Below the pieces are notes generated by a model. That model had not been told where the DNA came from, made no database searches, and worked only from the letters and a program-made list of their open reading frames with translations. From Pararhodobacter oceanensis (lineage in GTDB: Bacteria; Pseudomonadota; Alphaproteobacteria; Rhodobacterales; Rhodobacteraceae): a DNA stretch of 64,000 nucleotides. The stretch lies in assembly GCF_003076755.1 (NCBI RefSeq), contig NZ_QDKM01000004.1, forward strand, positions 62,001 through 126,000, in the 5' to 3' direction. Positions 1 to 8,537 of the stretch are shown here, in pieces. Both the position numbers and the translations under genes were made by a program. Every line of letters starts with the position of its first letter. Position 1 is the stretch's first letter.

Positions 1-593
1 AAGGCTTGGCGCACCTTGGCTTTCTGGTCATTGGGCAGGCCCGAGACCATCGGCCCGGCGGGCACAAACACCGCCGGCACATGGCCGAAACTGGCGGCGG
101 CGATGATCAGACCGGGGACGATCTTGTCGCAGACGCCCAGCCAGAGCCCCGCGTCAAAACAGTCATGCGACATCGCCACGCCCGCGGCCAAGGCAATCGC
201 ATCGCGCGACATCAGCGACAGTTCCATCCCCGCGCGGCCCTGCGTGACCCCGTCGCACATCGCCGGAACCCCGCCCGCGACTTGTGCCGTGGCGCCCGCC
301 GCGCGCGCCGCCTCGCGGATCAACTGCGGGTAGGTCTCGAACGGCTGATGCGCCGAGAGCATATCGTTATAGGCGGTGACAATGCCGAGATTGGGCGCGC
401 GGTCCGCGGCCAGCGCAGATTTATCGGCGCCGGTGGCCGCATAGGCATGCGCCGCATTCGAGCACGACAGATGCGCCCGCGCCGGACCCTGATCGGCGGC
501 GCGCTGGATACGCGCGAGATAGGCGGCGCGGCTGGTCGCTGAGCGCGTGATAATCCGTTGGGTGACAGATTGGATGCGGGGATCAAGGGACAT
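1..593 (-). CDS. edd: 6-phosphogluconate dehydratase, N-terminal part (gene runs off the left edge)
   Basis: Entner-Doudoroff enzyme that dehydrates 6-phosphogluconate to KDPG; an Fe-S IlvD/Edd family member in the cytosol. About 197 N-terminal residues are present of roughly 600 usual for the family. Visible family landmarks are [17 protein letters not shown], the [13 protein letters not shown] stretch with the cluster-ligand Cys, and [20 protein letters not shown]. The ATG at 591-593 opens [18 protein letters not shown], matching the Edd N-terminus rather than IlvD. A LacI-type palindrome lies 67-80 bases upstream. The remainder, and eda if linked, lie outside the window. Confidence 0.93.
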   Translation of the reverse strand, partial: MSLDPRIQSVTQRIITRSATSRAAYLARIQRAADQGPARAHLSCSNAAHAYAATGADKSALAADRAPNLGIVTAYNDMLSAHQPFETYPQLIREAARAAGATAQVAGGVPAMCDGVTQGRAGMELSLMSRDAIALAAGVAMSHDCFDAGLWLGVCDKIVPGLIIAAASFGHVPAVFVPAGPMVSGLPNDQKAKVRQA

Positions 594-659
594 GGCGGGC
601 CTTTGCAGGTTCGAGTGGCAACACGGGGTCGTCTTGGGGCGGTTGCCGCCGCTATAGCG

Positions 660-673
660 CGTTAACGCTAACA
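660..673 (-). promoter_or_regulatory. Candidate LacI/GntR-type operator upstream of edd
   Basis: Read toward edd the site is TGTTAGCGTTAACG, an imperfect palindrome close to the TGTTAGCGCTAACA type of operator used by LacI-family sugar and gluconate repressors. It sits 67-80 bases before the edd ATG, a usual operator position. No LacI-family gene is in the window, so the regulator is unknown. The assignment is by pattern only. Confidence 0.4.
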
Positions 674-817
674 CTTCAAGCTTGCGGCGAGCAATGCGTC
701 TGGTGCAACTCGGCTCTGTCCTGGCTGGGGCTTTAAACCTGCTGCAACGCAGCATAGGTATGTTGCGAACGCGGCACAGAGGGTTTTCTGCGCCATTCAA
801 GTGAAAGGACGAGAGAC

Positions 818-1006
818 ATGATCTATAGACATCAAACCGTTGCCGGTATGGACATGATGGAAATCGAGCGTCAGGCACGTGCCCTGCAAGCTCAAGCAAT
901 GCGCGATATGTTCCGCGCTTTGGGTCGTTCCATCAGCGCCCTGTTCGGTCGCAGCGCCCCTGCCAAAAGCAATTCGGTTGGCACTGCTGCACCAACTTCG
1001 GCCTAA
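818..1006 (+). CDS. Small conserved-type protein, 62 aa, function unknown
   Basis: A clear Shine-Dalgarno (GAAAGGACGAGAG) precedes the ATG and a strong terminator follows 60 bases after the stop, so this is a single-gene transcript. The protein has a predicted amphipathic helix around residues 14-45 rich in Arg, Ala and Met ([21 protein letters not shown]), a composition shared with the very small Rhodobacterales proteins related to DUF1127. There is no signal peptide or Cys motif. Function unknown; RNA or protein binding through the basic helix is a guess only. Confidence 0.72.
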   Translation: MIYRHQTVAGMDMMEIERQARALQAQAMRDMFRALGRSISALFGRSAPAKSNSVGTAAPTSA

Positions 1007-1064
1007 GGTCAAGGCCTTGGCCGAAGGTGGCGGCTGACGCCGACTGCGGGTAAACCCGCGAATG

Positions 1065-1097
1065 CCCCGCCCCGGTTGATCCGGCGCGGGGTTTTTT
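1065..1097 (+). terminator. Rho-independent terminator
   Basis: CCCCGCCCCGG (1065-1075) pairs with CCGGCGCGGGG (1081-1091) around a 5-base loop with one mismatch, followed by six T (1092-1097). It ends the small gene at 818-1006. Confidence 0.85.
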
Positions 1098-1167
1098 AAC
1101 GCTTTGGACTATCGCAACTGGCTGCAGAGCGGTATCTGGAGGGCCACACGCAAAGAGAGTTATCGTC

Positions 1168-2406
1168 ATGACCCCCGCCGAGACACCCGAGACCGCCGCC
1201 GAAACCACCGATACCCGAGCCCGCCCGACCGTGCGCCTGCGCCCCAAGGCCGAGGCGCGCGCGATCCGCCATGGTTTCCCTTGGGTCTATGCCGATGAAC
1301 TGGTGCTGGACCGGCGCACACAGGCGCTGGCGCCGGGGACGCTGGCGGTGCTCGAGGATGCCGACCGCAAGCCGATGGGCTTGGTGACGGTGAACCCGCT
1401 GTCGAAGATTGTCGCGCGGATGCTGGACCGTAACCCGGAGGCGCAGATTGACGTGGCGTGGCTGACCGCGCGGCTCTCCCATGCGTTGACGATGCGCGAG
1501 ACGCTCTATGACGCGCCGTTTTACCGGCTGGTGCATGCCGAGGCGGACGGGCTGCCGGGGGTGATCATCGACCGTTTCGGCGACACCGCCGTCATCCAGC
1601 CCAATGCGGCTTGGGCCGAGGCGCATCTCGACGCGCTGCAAGAGGCGCTGGTGGCGGTGACCGGCGTGCAGGTGATCGTCAAGAACGGCGCGGGACGGGC
1701 GCGACAGTTGGAAGGTCTGGTCGAGGAAACCACGGTTCTGAGCGGCGCGCCCCAAGGGCCGGTGCCGGTGCAGATGAACGGCGCCACCTATATGGCGGAT
1801 GTGCTGGGCGGGCAGAAAACCGGTCTGTTCTTTGACCAGCGCGACAACCACGCCTTTGCCGCGCGTCTGGGCCGCGGCGGGCGGGTGCTGGACATGTTCA
1901 GCCATGTCGGCGGTTTCGGACTGGCGGCGCTGGCGGCGGGGGCGAGTTCGGCGCTGGCCGTCGATGGCTCGGAGCCTGCGTTGAAATTGGCGCAGCAGGG
2001 CGCCGAGGCGATGGGCATGGCGGGGCAATTCGAGACGCGGCAGGGCGATGCCTTTGATGCGCTCGAGGCCTTGGGCAATGAGGGCGCGCAGTTCGAGCTG
2101 GTGGTCTGCGATCCGCCAGCGTTTGCGCCGAACCGCAAGGCGCTGGACGCCGGTCTGCGCGCCTATGAGCGCATCGCGCGTCTGGCCGCGCCCTTGGTGG
2201 CGCCGGGCGGCTATCTGGTGCTCTGCTCTTGCTCGCATGCCGCCGATCTGGCGCAGTTTCGCAACTCCAGCGCGCGCGGCATCGGCCGTGGCGGGCGGCG
2301 GGCGCAGTTGATCCACACCGGTTTTGCCGGACCGGATCACCCGATGCTGCCGCAACTGGCCGAAAGCGGCTATCTCAAGGCGCTGGTGTTCCGGCTGAAT
2401 GGCTGA
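1168..2406 (+). CDS. Class I SAM-dependent rRNA methyltransferase, RlmI-like (23S m5C)
   Basis: Predicted cytosolic 23S rRNA cytosine-5 methyltransferase of the RlmI/YccW family, 412 aa against about 400 for E. coli RlmI. A PUA-like RNA-binding region occupies roughly residues 20-95 (VRLRPKAEARAIRHGFPWVYADE is typical), followed by the Rossmann methyltransferase domain. Motif I is VLDMFSHVGGFGLAALAAGA near residue 240 and motif IV is VCDPPAF near 312; a CSCS stretch near 353 fits the catalytic Cys region of m5C enzymes. Start chosen at ATG 1168. The stop overlaps the following PIN gene by 8 bases, so the two are probably co-translated. The exact modified base is inferred from family only. Confidence 0.85.
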   Translation: MTPAETPETAAETTDTRARPTVRLRPKAEARAIRHGFPWVYADELVLDRRTQALAPGTLAVLEDADRKPMGLVTVNPLSKIVARMLDRNPEAQIDVAWLTARLSHALTMRETLYDAPFYRLVHAEADGLPGVIIDRFGDTAVIQPNAAWAEAHLDALQEALVAVTGVQVIVKNGAGRARQLEGLVEETTVLSGAPQGPVPVQMNGATYMADVLGGQKTGLFFDQRDNHAFAARLGRGGRVLDMFSHVGGFGLAALAAGASSALAVDGSEPALKLAQQGAEAMGMAGQFETRQGDAFDALEALGNEGAQFELVVCDPPAFAPNRKALDAGLRAYERIARLAAPLVAPGGYLVLCSCSHAADLAQFRNSSARGIGRGGRRAQLIHTGFAGPDHPMLPQLAESGYLKALVFRLNG

Positions 2407-2959
2407 GGGCGCGGCGGAGGGTCAACCGAGGACCGAGGGACCGCGGGTGTTTCTCGACACCTGCGTGTTATTCCCGCCGATCCTGCGTGATTTCCTGCTG
2501 GGATTGGCGGATGCGGGGCTGTTTATGCCGCTCTGGTCGCAGAGCGTGCTGGCCGAATGGTTGCATGTGACCGCGCGCAAGGGCGAGGCGGGCGCGCCCG
2601 AGGCGATCGCCAGAATAACCGCGCGATGGCCCGAGGCGATGGCCCCCGACGGTGCGCCCGAGCTCCTGGACTTGCCCGACGCGGGTGACACCCATGTTTT
2701 GGCCGCCGCGATTGCGGGGCAGGCGGATATTCTGCTGACCCTCAACCTGCGCGACTTCCCGAAATGGGCCACGGCGCCACAGGGCATCCATGCACAAGCG
2801 CCCGATCCCTTTGTCATGGATCTGTGGTTGCAGGACGCGATACGCGTCGAAGGGCAGGTGGTGCGGGTCTGGCCCGCACTCGAGGGCCGCCCGCTGCGCA
2901 ATGCGCTCAAACGCGCGCGTCTGCCGCGGCTGGGCAAGGCGCTGGAACAGGGCGGCTGA
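2399..2959 (+). CDS. PIN-domain protein (RSP_2648-type), putative ribonuclease
   Basis: A 186-aa PIN-fold protein. Acidic active-site residues are visible as FLDTCVL (D20), LAEW (E53), DAGDTHVLAAAI (D97) and LNLRDF (D119), the usual Mg2+-binding set of VapC-like RNases. There is no antitoxin-like gene next to it; instead it overlaps the end of an rRNA methyltransferase gene by 8 bases. That context argues against a VapBC toxin and for a housekeeping RNA role, which is inference. The C-terminal ~55 residues, basic near the end (ALKRARLPRLGKALEQ), extend past the PIN core. Confidence 0.8.
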   Translation: MAEGAAEGQPRTEGPRVFLDTCVLFPPILRDFLLGLADAGLFMPLWSQSVLAEWLHVTARKGEAGAPEAIARITARWPEAMAPDGAPELLDLPDAGDTHVLAAAIAGQADILLTLNLRDFPKWATAPQGIHAQAPDPFVMDLWLQDAIRVEGQVVRVWPALEGRPLRNALKRARLPRLGKALEQGG

Positions 2960-3334
2960 GCCTCGTGAGCGCGAATGTCAGGCGGAAAACGAGCAAAACC
3001 GATCCGCAACGGACCGGCCTTGACCTCGCTCCAGCCCTCGGCACAAACGCCAAGCCCGGAGGAAAATGCTCGACAAGCCCGTGTGGTGCGCTTTGATCAG
3101 CTATGTAACCCCCCGGCCAAATCTCGGGTCTCAACAGGACCGTCGACAGGGCCGCAGCTTGCTGGCGACACCACACGTCTTGCCGAAAACAGCGAACTAG
3201 AAAGTGTAGGTCAGTAGATACCTGACCCTACGCAAGGATTCGTTTGGCGGCTTCACCCATATGGGTTAAACTCTGGACGGAAGGCACGAAAAGACGTATC
3301 TAAAATAGTTCTTTTCCGGGGACAGCTGGCCAGA
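2960..3334. other. Intergenic region, 375 bp, no gene seen
   Basis: No reading frame here has an RBS or family resemblance. The right half is less GC-rich (TAAAATAGTTCTTTTC near 3300-3316), as expected for a promoter of the LuxR-type gene at 3335. A perfect 12-bp palindrome lies at 3255-3266. Confidence 0.6.
3255..3266. promoter_or_regulatory. Perfect 12-bp palindrome, possible operator
   Basis: ACCCATATGGGT is a perfect dyad 69 bases upstream of the LuxR-fusion start codon. Two-fold symmetric sites in this position commonly bind dimeric LuxR-type regulators; autoregulation is an inference. Confidence 0.35.
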
Positions 3335-5305
3335 ATGGGCAACCGCGACGACAGCACCGAGCCACCACAGCCGGCCTCTGGCGCGGTGTCTTCAAGAATG
3401 CCGGATGTCGTGCATGATGCGCCACCTGAAGTGCGGACTGAGACGCGGCGCAGCCATGGCGCCGATGCGCTGGCTGCAGATCACGAGGAAAGCGCCGAGG
3501 TTGATGGTGAGGCTGGCGGGCTTGATCCCGACCGCGCGCGTCTGATCGGCAGCATCTATGAAGTGGTGCTGCACCCCGAGCATTTCGATGATTTCATCCT
3601 TGATTGGGCCGGCTATATCGAACAGGCGGCGCGGCGGCTGGATGCCCTGCAGCTTGCCGATGGCCAAAGCGCGCATCTGCTTGATGACCCCACCGTGGTG
3701 GCGCATTTCCAGCGCGCGTTCTCGCTGTTCGAGCGGATGGGGCGCGGGGATGAACCGCCGATCCTGCACAGCGGCGCCGATCTGCCGCTCATGCGGCTTG
3801 AGCGGGGCGGCGCGGTCTCGCAAATCACCCCGCGGGCGAAACTGCTGTTCGGGCGCGCGCCCGATCTTGCGGCGATCTGCGAGGCGCTGGAATATGACAG
3901 CGCCCAGCGGCTGCACGGGTTTCTGTCCAGTTTCGAGCGCGCGCCAGCCTCGGGCCGTTTTGCCGTCCTGTCGCTGGCCAAAGCTCCTGATCCCGGCACC
4001 GCGGCCCCCGATAACGCGGGTAACTCCATCGGCGATACCCCCGCCAGTGATACCCTTCCCGGCGGCGGCCTCCTCGGGGTGATCACCCGCCGCAACCCCG
4101 ATGGCGACGGGTTTATCGTCGAACTTCTCTCGCTCTCGATCCATTGGAGCCCGGCGCTGGCGCAGATCCTCGCTGATGCCTTCCATCTGACTCCGCGCGA
4201 GATTGAACTCCTGCGCGAACTCACCATGGGCGGCGATCTTCCGGCGATTGCGCAGCGTATGGAGCGCTCGCTCAACACCCTGCGCGCGCAACTCAAATCG
4301 ATCTTTGCCAAGACCCGCACCAATGCGCAGGCCGAGCTGATGCGGCTGGTCTCGGTCTTGGTGATGCACGGGCCGAACGCGCAGACCCCCGCCGAACCTT
4401 TGGCGCAAAGCGGGCGCGAGCTGCGCGTTGATCTGGGTGACGGGCGCTTCATGCCGGTGCATGTCGCGGGGCCCGAGGACGGGCTGCCGGTGGTCTTTAT
4501 CCACGGGATGCTCGAAGGGCTGGGCATCCTGCGCCATATCGAGCCTTATCTCATCGCCGCCGGCCTGCGGCTGATCGCACCGGTGCGCAGCAACTTCGGG
4601 CAGGCGATGGCCGATCCGCGTATCCGCGAGGCACCGGCGCAATTCGCCAAAGACCTCTGCGCGGTGCTACGCGCGCTGGAGGTGCCGCGCTGCGTGATCT
4701 GCGGACATATGGCGGGCGGGCTTTATGCCTATGCGGCGGCAGGGCGGCTGCGCGAGGTGGTCGCGGGGATCGTCAATGTCGCGGGCTGCGTGCCGATCAA
4801 ATCCATCGAGCAATTCGCCGCGATGACCCCGCGCCAGCGCGCCATCGCCTATACCGCGCGCTTTGCACCGGCGCTTTTGCCCGCGGTGCTGCGCGCCGGC
4901 ATCGCGCGGATCGACAGCCGCGATGTCAAAGCCTTTATGGAGCCGCTTTATCCCGCAGGCTATGCCGACCGCAAAACCATCGGCAACCCGCGCACCGCCG
5001 CGGCGATGATCGACGGCTACCGCTTTACCGTGGCGCAGGGGCCGACCGCCTTCCAGATCGACGCTTGGCATGTGACCCGCGACTGGTCGGCTTTGGTGGC
5101 GCAAAGCGACTGCCCTCTGCTGTTGATCCATGGCACCCGCGATCCGGCGGTCAGTTTCGACAGTGTCGCCGCTTTCGCCGCCGCCACGCCGCGTGCCAAT
5201 CTGCAAGAGAAAACCGGCGACGGGCAATTGTTGTTCTATAGCCAGCCCGCAGCGGTGGTCAGCGCCATTGCCCGTTTCGCACGACACTGCCTTGAGCCGG
5301 GCTAG
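3335..5305 (+). CDS. LuxR-type HTH regulator fused to a catalytically dead alpha/beta-hydrolase domain
   Basis: A 656-aa fusion. Residues 1-65 are low-complexity and acidic. Residues ~68-280 form an N-terminal sensory region that I do not recognise firmly, possibly PAS-like. Residues ~284-340 (LTPREIELLRELTMGGDLPA, then NTLRAQLKSIFAKT) are a LuxR/GerE DNA-binding helix-turn-helix. Residues ~360-650 have the alpha/beta-hydrolase fold: HG oxyanion region (VVFIHGMLEG, 387-395), nucleophile elbow and LLLIHGTRDP. The elbow reads GHMAGG, with Met459 where the nucleophilic Ser should be. The expected catalytic His near the end is Gln631 (GDGQLLF); only Asp603 remains. The codons at these sites are unambiguous, so the domain is probably a ligand receptor rather than an enzyme. 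Monocistronic. Confidence 0.85.
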   Translation: MGNRDDSTEPPQPASGAVSSRMPDVVHDAPPEVRTETRRSHGADALAADHEESAEVDGEAGGLDPDRARLIGSIYEVVLHPEHFDDFILDWAGYIEQAARRLDALQLADGQSAHLLDDPTVVAHFQRAFSLFERMGRGDEPPILHSGADLPLMRLERGGAVSQITPRAKLLFGRAPDLAAICEALEYDSAQRLHGFLSSFERAPASGRFAVLSLAKAPDPGTAAPDNAGNSIGDTPASDTLPGGGLLGVITRRNPDGDGFIVELLSLSIHWSPALAQILADAFHLTPREIELLRELTMGGDLPAIAQRMERSLNTLRAQLKSIFAKTRTNAQAELMRLVSVLVMHGPNAQTPAEPLAQSGRELRVDLGDGRFMPVHVAGPEDGLPVVFIHGMLEGLGILRHIEPYLIAAGLRLIAPVRSNFGQAMADPRIREAPAQFAKDLCAVLRALEVPRCVICGHMAGGLYAYAAAGRLREVVAGIVNVAGCVPIKSIEQFAAMTPRQRAIAYTARFAPALLPAVLRAGIARIDSRDVKAFMEPLYPAGYADRKTIGNPRTAAAMIDGYRFTVAQGPTAFQIDAWHVTRDWSALVAQSDCPLLLIHGTRDPAVSFDSVAAFAAATPRANLQEKTGDGQLLFYSQPAAVVSAIARFARHCLEPG

Positions 5306-5528
5306 CCGTGGCAGGGGGCCTGATGGGGCCGGGAATAACAATGCTGTCAGCGGATCGAGGCTTTCCAGTATTGCCCCGCCGCCAGATCCCCCCATATTAC
5401 TACTATGTCTCGAGTAAGCGCCGGTCGGGGGCAGGGATTGCAAAGCAAAAGCCCGCACGCCAACTGGTTAGCTGTTCACAGGTCTTTCCGTTCACCCCGC
5501 CGTTCCTCACAGGTTTTACACCTCGCTT

Positions 5529-6248
5529 ATGACCCATCCCGCGCAATTGATTGTCGGCTCTTATAACGTCCATAAAGGCGTGGGCAGCGATTACCGCCGT
5601 GACCCGCAGCGCACGCTTTCGGTGATCCGCGAGATCGGCGCCGATGTGATCGCCCTGCAAGAGGTTGACCGGCGTTTTGGTGACCGGCGCGGGGTGCTGG
5701 ACCTTGAGGCGCTGCACCGCGAAACCGGCCTCTCGCCGATCCCGTTGACCGACCGTCTCGGCGATCTCTCGCACGGCTGGCATGGCAATCTGATCCTGTT
5801 CAAAGGCGTCGAGCTTGAGGATGCCCGCGTCATCGCCCTGCCGGGGCTGGAGCCGCGCGGCGCGATTGTCGCCGATCTGCGCGTCGCCGGTCAGCCACTG
5901 CGGGTGATCGCCGCGCATCTCGGGTTGCTGAAAGGCTCGCGACTGGTGCAGGCGCGGCGCTTGGTGGACGAGATCGACACCGGCCGACCGACCTTGATGA
6001 TGGGCGACCTCAATGAATGGCGGCGCGGGCCGGGATGCTCGCTGGCGCCCTTGAAAACCGGCCTCAACGATGCGCAGAATGGCCAGACAGTGGCCAGCTT
6101 TCCCGCCCAGCGTCCGGTTCTGGCGCTTGACCGGATCATCGGTTGCAACCGCGCCGAAGTCCGCGACCTGTGCCCCCATGACACGCCTTTGGCGCGGCTG
6201 GCCTCGGATCACCTGCCGATCCGCGCGCGCCTGCAGTTATCCGCATGA
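5529..6248 (+). CDS. Endonuclease/exonuclease/phosphatase (EEP) family protein
   Basis: A 239-aa single-domain EEP protein, Mg2+-dependent phosphoesterase fold. Active-site residues are in place: N13 (SYNVHKG), E45 (ALQEVDRR), H130 (AAHLG), D160 and N162 (MGDLNEW), D227/H228 (SDHLPI). No signal peptide. The stop overlaps the next gene's start (ATGA, 6245-6248), so it forms a coupled pair with a phospholipase D-like enzyme. This pairing suggests a role in membrane lipid or phosphodiester metabolism, but the substrate cannot be read from the sequence. Confidence 0.87.
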   Translation: MTHPAQLIVGSYNVHKGVGSDYRRDPQRTLSVIREIGADVIALQEVDRRFGDRRGVLDLEALHRETGLSPIPLTDRLGDLSHGWHGNLILFKGVELEDARVIALPGLEPRGAIVADLRVAGQPLRVIAAHLGLLKGSRLVQARRLVDEIDTGRPTLMMGDLNEWRRGPGCSLAPLKTGLNDAQNGQTVASFPAQRPVLALDRIIGCNRAEVRDLCPHDTPLARLASDHLPIRARLQLSA

Positions 6249-7780
6249 GTAGCTGGCCGATGTGGCCCCTTTGGGTGGTGTTGGCGCTGAGTGTTCTGGC
6301 GCTGGCGGGCTATGCCACGCTCTGGTCCGCCGGTCGCTTTGCCAAACGCAAGCGCGGCCCGCTCTCCACCGCCTTGCCGCGCGGTGAGGATGCGGCGCTT
6401 GACCGGCTCCTTGCCCCACTGGAGGCGCGCCACGCAGGGCAAACCGGCATCGCGATGATCGAAAGCCCGCTCGAGGCGTTGAAAACCCGACTGGCGATGA
6501 CCCAGATGGCCGAACGCAGCCTCGATCTGCTGTATTACATGTGGGAGGATGACCTCTCGGGCCGGTTTCTGGCGCAGGCGATCCTTGAGGCGGCGGACCG
6601 CGGTGTGCGGGTGCGGTTGCTGCTTGATGACGTGCAGTTTCTCAACAAAGACCCCGTTTACCGCGCGCTTGACCGGCATATGCATATCGAGGTGCGGATC
6701 TTCAATCCGATCCGCAACCGCGACCGTGGGCTGCGGCGCGGGCTCGAGATGATCTTTACCCTTTTGCCCTATAACCGGCGCATGCACGGCAAGATGTGGG
6801 CCGCCGATGCGCGGCTCGCGGTGACCGGCGGGCGCAATATCGGGGATGAGTATTTTGACCTACTCACCGATCCCGGGCTGAACTACGAGGATCTCGATAC
6901 GCTGCTGGCAGGCGAGGTGATGCAGGACGCGCAGGCGCTGTTTGACCAGTTCTGGAACTCCGGCCTCGCGCTGCCGATCCGCACGCTTTGGCCGGGCAAA
7001 CGCTCGCGCTTACAGCGGTTTCGCTCGCGGTTGACGCAATATCTGGCCAAGCCGAAAACCCGCGCGCGGCTACACCGGTTGCAACTTCACAAGCCCGAGG
7101 AGGCTGCCGATGTGCTGCCGCTCGCAAAGCTGCGCTGGTCCGCGGATGTGCAGTTCCTCGGGGATCCGCCGGAAAAGGCGATTGGCGAGCGGTTGGACGA
7201 CTGGATGCCGGAACTCCTGACGCCGCTGCTGCGCGACGCGCAACACTCGGTGCGGCTGATGACCCCCTATTTCGTGCCCGGCGCGCAGGGGCTCGAGGCG
7301 CTGATTTCCATGGCCCGCAGGGGGCTCGAAGTCGAGGTGATCACCAATGGGCTCGCGGTCTCGGACAATGTTTTGGTGCATGGCGCCTACCGCTGGTATC
7401 GGCAGCGGCTACTGGCTGCGGGCGTGCGGATTTTTGAGGTCTCGGCGCAAGAGAAACCCATCCGCACCCTGCATTCCAAAGCGATGCTGGTTGACGGAGC
7501 TCACGGGTTTGTCGGCTCGTTCAACTTCGATTTGCGCTCGGCTTTCATGAACACCGAAATGGGCGTGGTCTTCACCGATCCCGCGTTGATCGGTGATCTG
7601 ACGCGGATTTTCGATGGCTGCCGCGCTCCGCACCGCGCCTATGCGCTGGCGCAAAGCGGGCGGCGCGCGGTCTGGTCGCGCGGCACCGCGCCGGGCACCA
7701 CCACCGAGCCGCAAAGTAACCGCTTTGAGCGTTCAGTGTCCTTTGTCATCGGCCTGCTGCCGATCCACCGGTTTCTCTAG
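6245..7780 (+). CDS. Phospholipase D-like protein, cardiolipin-synthase type
   Basis: A 511-aa inner-membrane protein with one N-terminal membrane segment (about residues 6-28) followed by a basic stretch RFAKRKRG. Two HxK(x)4D-type PLD motifs are present: HGKMWAAD at H181/K183 and HSKAMLVD at H410/K412, each followed by the GG(R)N or GSFNFD strand seen in Cls enzymes. Such enzymes transfer phosphatidyl groups to make cardiolipin or hydrolyse phospholipid. Length and single N-terminal anchor fit ClsB/C-like or PLDc_N-type proteins; true cardiolipin synthase activity is not certain. Co-translated with the EEP gene. Confidence 0.85.
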   Translation: MSSWPMWPLWVVLALSVLALAGYATLWSAGRFAKRKRGPLSTALPRGEDAALDRLLAPLEARHAGQTGIAMIESPLEALKTRLAMTQMAERSLDLLYYMWEDDLSGRFLAQAILEAADRGVRVRLLLDDVQFLNKDPVYRALDRHMHIEVRIFNPIRNRDRGLRRGLEMIFTLLPYNRRMHGKMWAADARLAVTGGRNIGDEYFDLLTDPGLNYEDLDTLLAGEVMQDAQALFDQFWNSGLALPIRTLWPGKRSRLQRFRSRLTQYLAKPKTRARLHRLQLHKPEEAADVLPLAKLRWSADVQFLGDPPEKAIGERLDDWMPELLTPLLRDAQHSVRLMTPYFVPGAQGLEALISMARRGLEVEVITNGLAVSDNVLVHGAYRWYRQRLLAAGVRIFEVSAQEKPIRTLHSKAMLVDGAHGFVGSFNFDLRSAFMNTEMGVVFTDPALIGDLTRIFDGCRAPHRAYALAQSGRRAVWSRGTAPGTTTEPQSNRFERSVSFVIGLLPIHRFL

Positions 7781-7792
7781 GTCCGGCGCGGC

Positions 7793-8446
7793 TCAGAGCT
7801 GCCATACCGCCCCGTCCGGCGTGTCCGCAGGTCCGAAGGCGGCGCGCTCATCGACCTGCAGGGCCAAAGCCTCGGCCAGAAGCAGACGGTAATCCGCCTT
7901 ATGGATCGCGATACCGCCAAGGCTTTGCAAATGCGGGGTCAGATATTGCGTGTCCATCAGTGAAAACCCGCCCGCCCGCAGCCGCGCGACCAATTCCGCC
8001 AGTGCCAGTTTCGAACCATCGGTGACGCCCGAGACCATGCTCTCGGCAAAGAACGCGCCGCCAAGCGCCAGCCCATAGACCCCGCCCGCGAAAGCGCCGT
8101 CAGGGGTCCAGACCTCGCAGGAATGCGCCAGCCCGCGCGCGTGTAGAACCTTGAAAACACGGGTGATATCGGCGTTGATCCAGGTTTCCTCGCGCTCGGC
8201 GCAGCGCGCCATGACCCCGGCGAAATCCGCGTCACAACTGAACCTAAACCCGCCGCGCCGCCGCGTGCGCCGCAGGCTGCGCGAGACGCGATACCCGTCC
8301 AGCGGCATCACGCCGCGCACCCTCGGCTCGAACCAATGCACCAGATTGCTGTGGGCACCCTCGGCCATCGGAAACGCGCCATTGGCAAAGGCCCGCAGGA
8401 TCAACTCGGGCGTCAATACCGTCGGCTGGGCATCTTTGTGCGTCAA
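7793..8446 (-). CDS. aat: Leucyl/phenylalanyl-tRNA--protein transferase
   Basis: Transfers Leu or Phe from tRNA to N-terminal Arg/Lys of proteins (N-degron pathway), cytosolic. The body is typical: LTPELILRAFANGAFPMAEG, HWFEPRVRGVMPLD, GGVYGLALGGAFFAESMVS and the C-terminal LMDTQYLTPHLQSLGG. Start chosen at TTG 8446: a GGAGG lies 5 bases before it and family proteins begin close to LTPEL. An in-frame ATG at 8500 and GTG at 8503 are possible but would add an unconserved leader. The RBS/start lies inside a copy of a repeated intergenic sequence. accC lies upstream on the same strand, 91 bases away. Confidence 0.88.
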   Translation of the reverse strand: MTHKDAQPTVLTPELILRAFANGAFPMAEGAHSNLVHWFEPRVRGVMPLDGYRVSRSLRRTRRRGGFRFSCDADFAGVMARCAEREETWINADITRVFKVLHARGLAHSCEVWTPDGAFAGGVYGLALGGAFFAESMVSGVTDGSKLALAELVARLRAGGFSLMDTQYLTPHLQSLGGIAIHKADYRLLLAEALALQVDERAAFGPADTPDGAVWQL

Positions 8447-8502
8447 ATATCCTCCGGGGGTGAATGGCCACAGGCCAGAGGGGGCGGAAAGCCCCCTCAT
8501 CA
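8437..8502 (-). repeat. Rhodobacterales-type intergenic repeat, copy A
   Basis: On the minus strand, a GGGGGC...GCCCCC hairpin is followed by the conserved tail CCGGAGGATATTTGACGCAC and then AAAGATG. Copies B (23462-23522), C (35002-35114) and D (42361-42425) share the GGA(T/G)ATTT...AGATGA tail. Here the tail supplies the RBS and TTG start of aat. Confidence 0.6.
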
Positions 8503-8537
8503 CCTGTCACATATCGCGCGATACCAGCGGTAAAGCC

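Noticed and set aside
1096-2355. 419-aa open frame opposite the RlmI-like gene
   Set aside because: Arg/Gln-rich antisense frame with no start signals; the + strand methyltransferase motifs are decisive.
2975-3217. 80-aa frame after the PIN gene
   Set aside because: No RBS, no family resemblance and composition unlike coding sequence.
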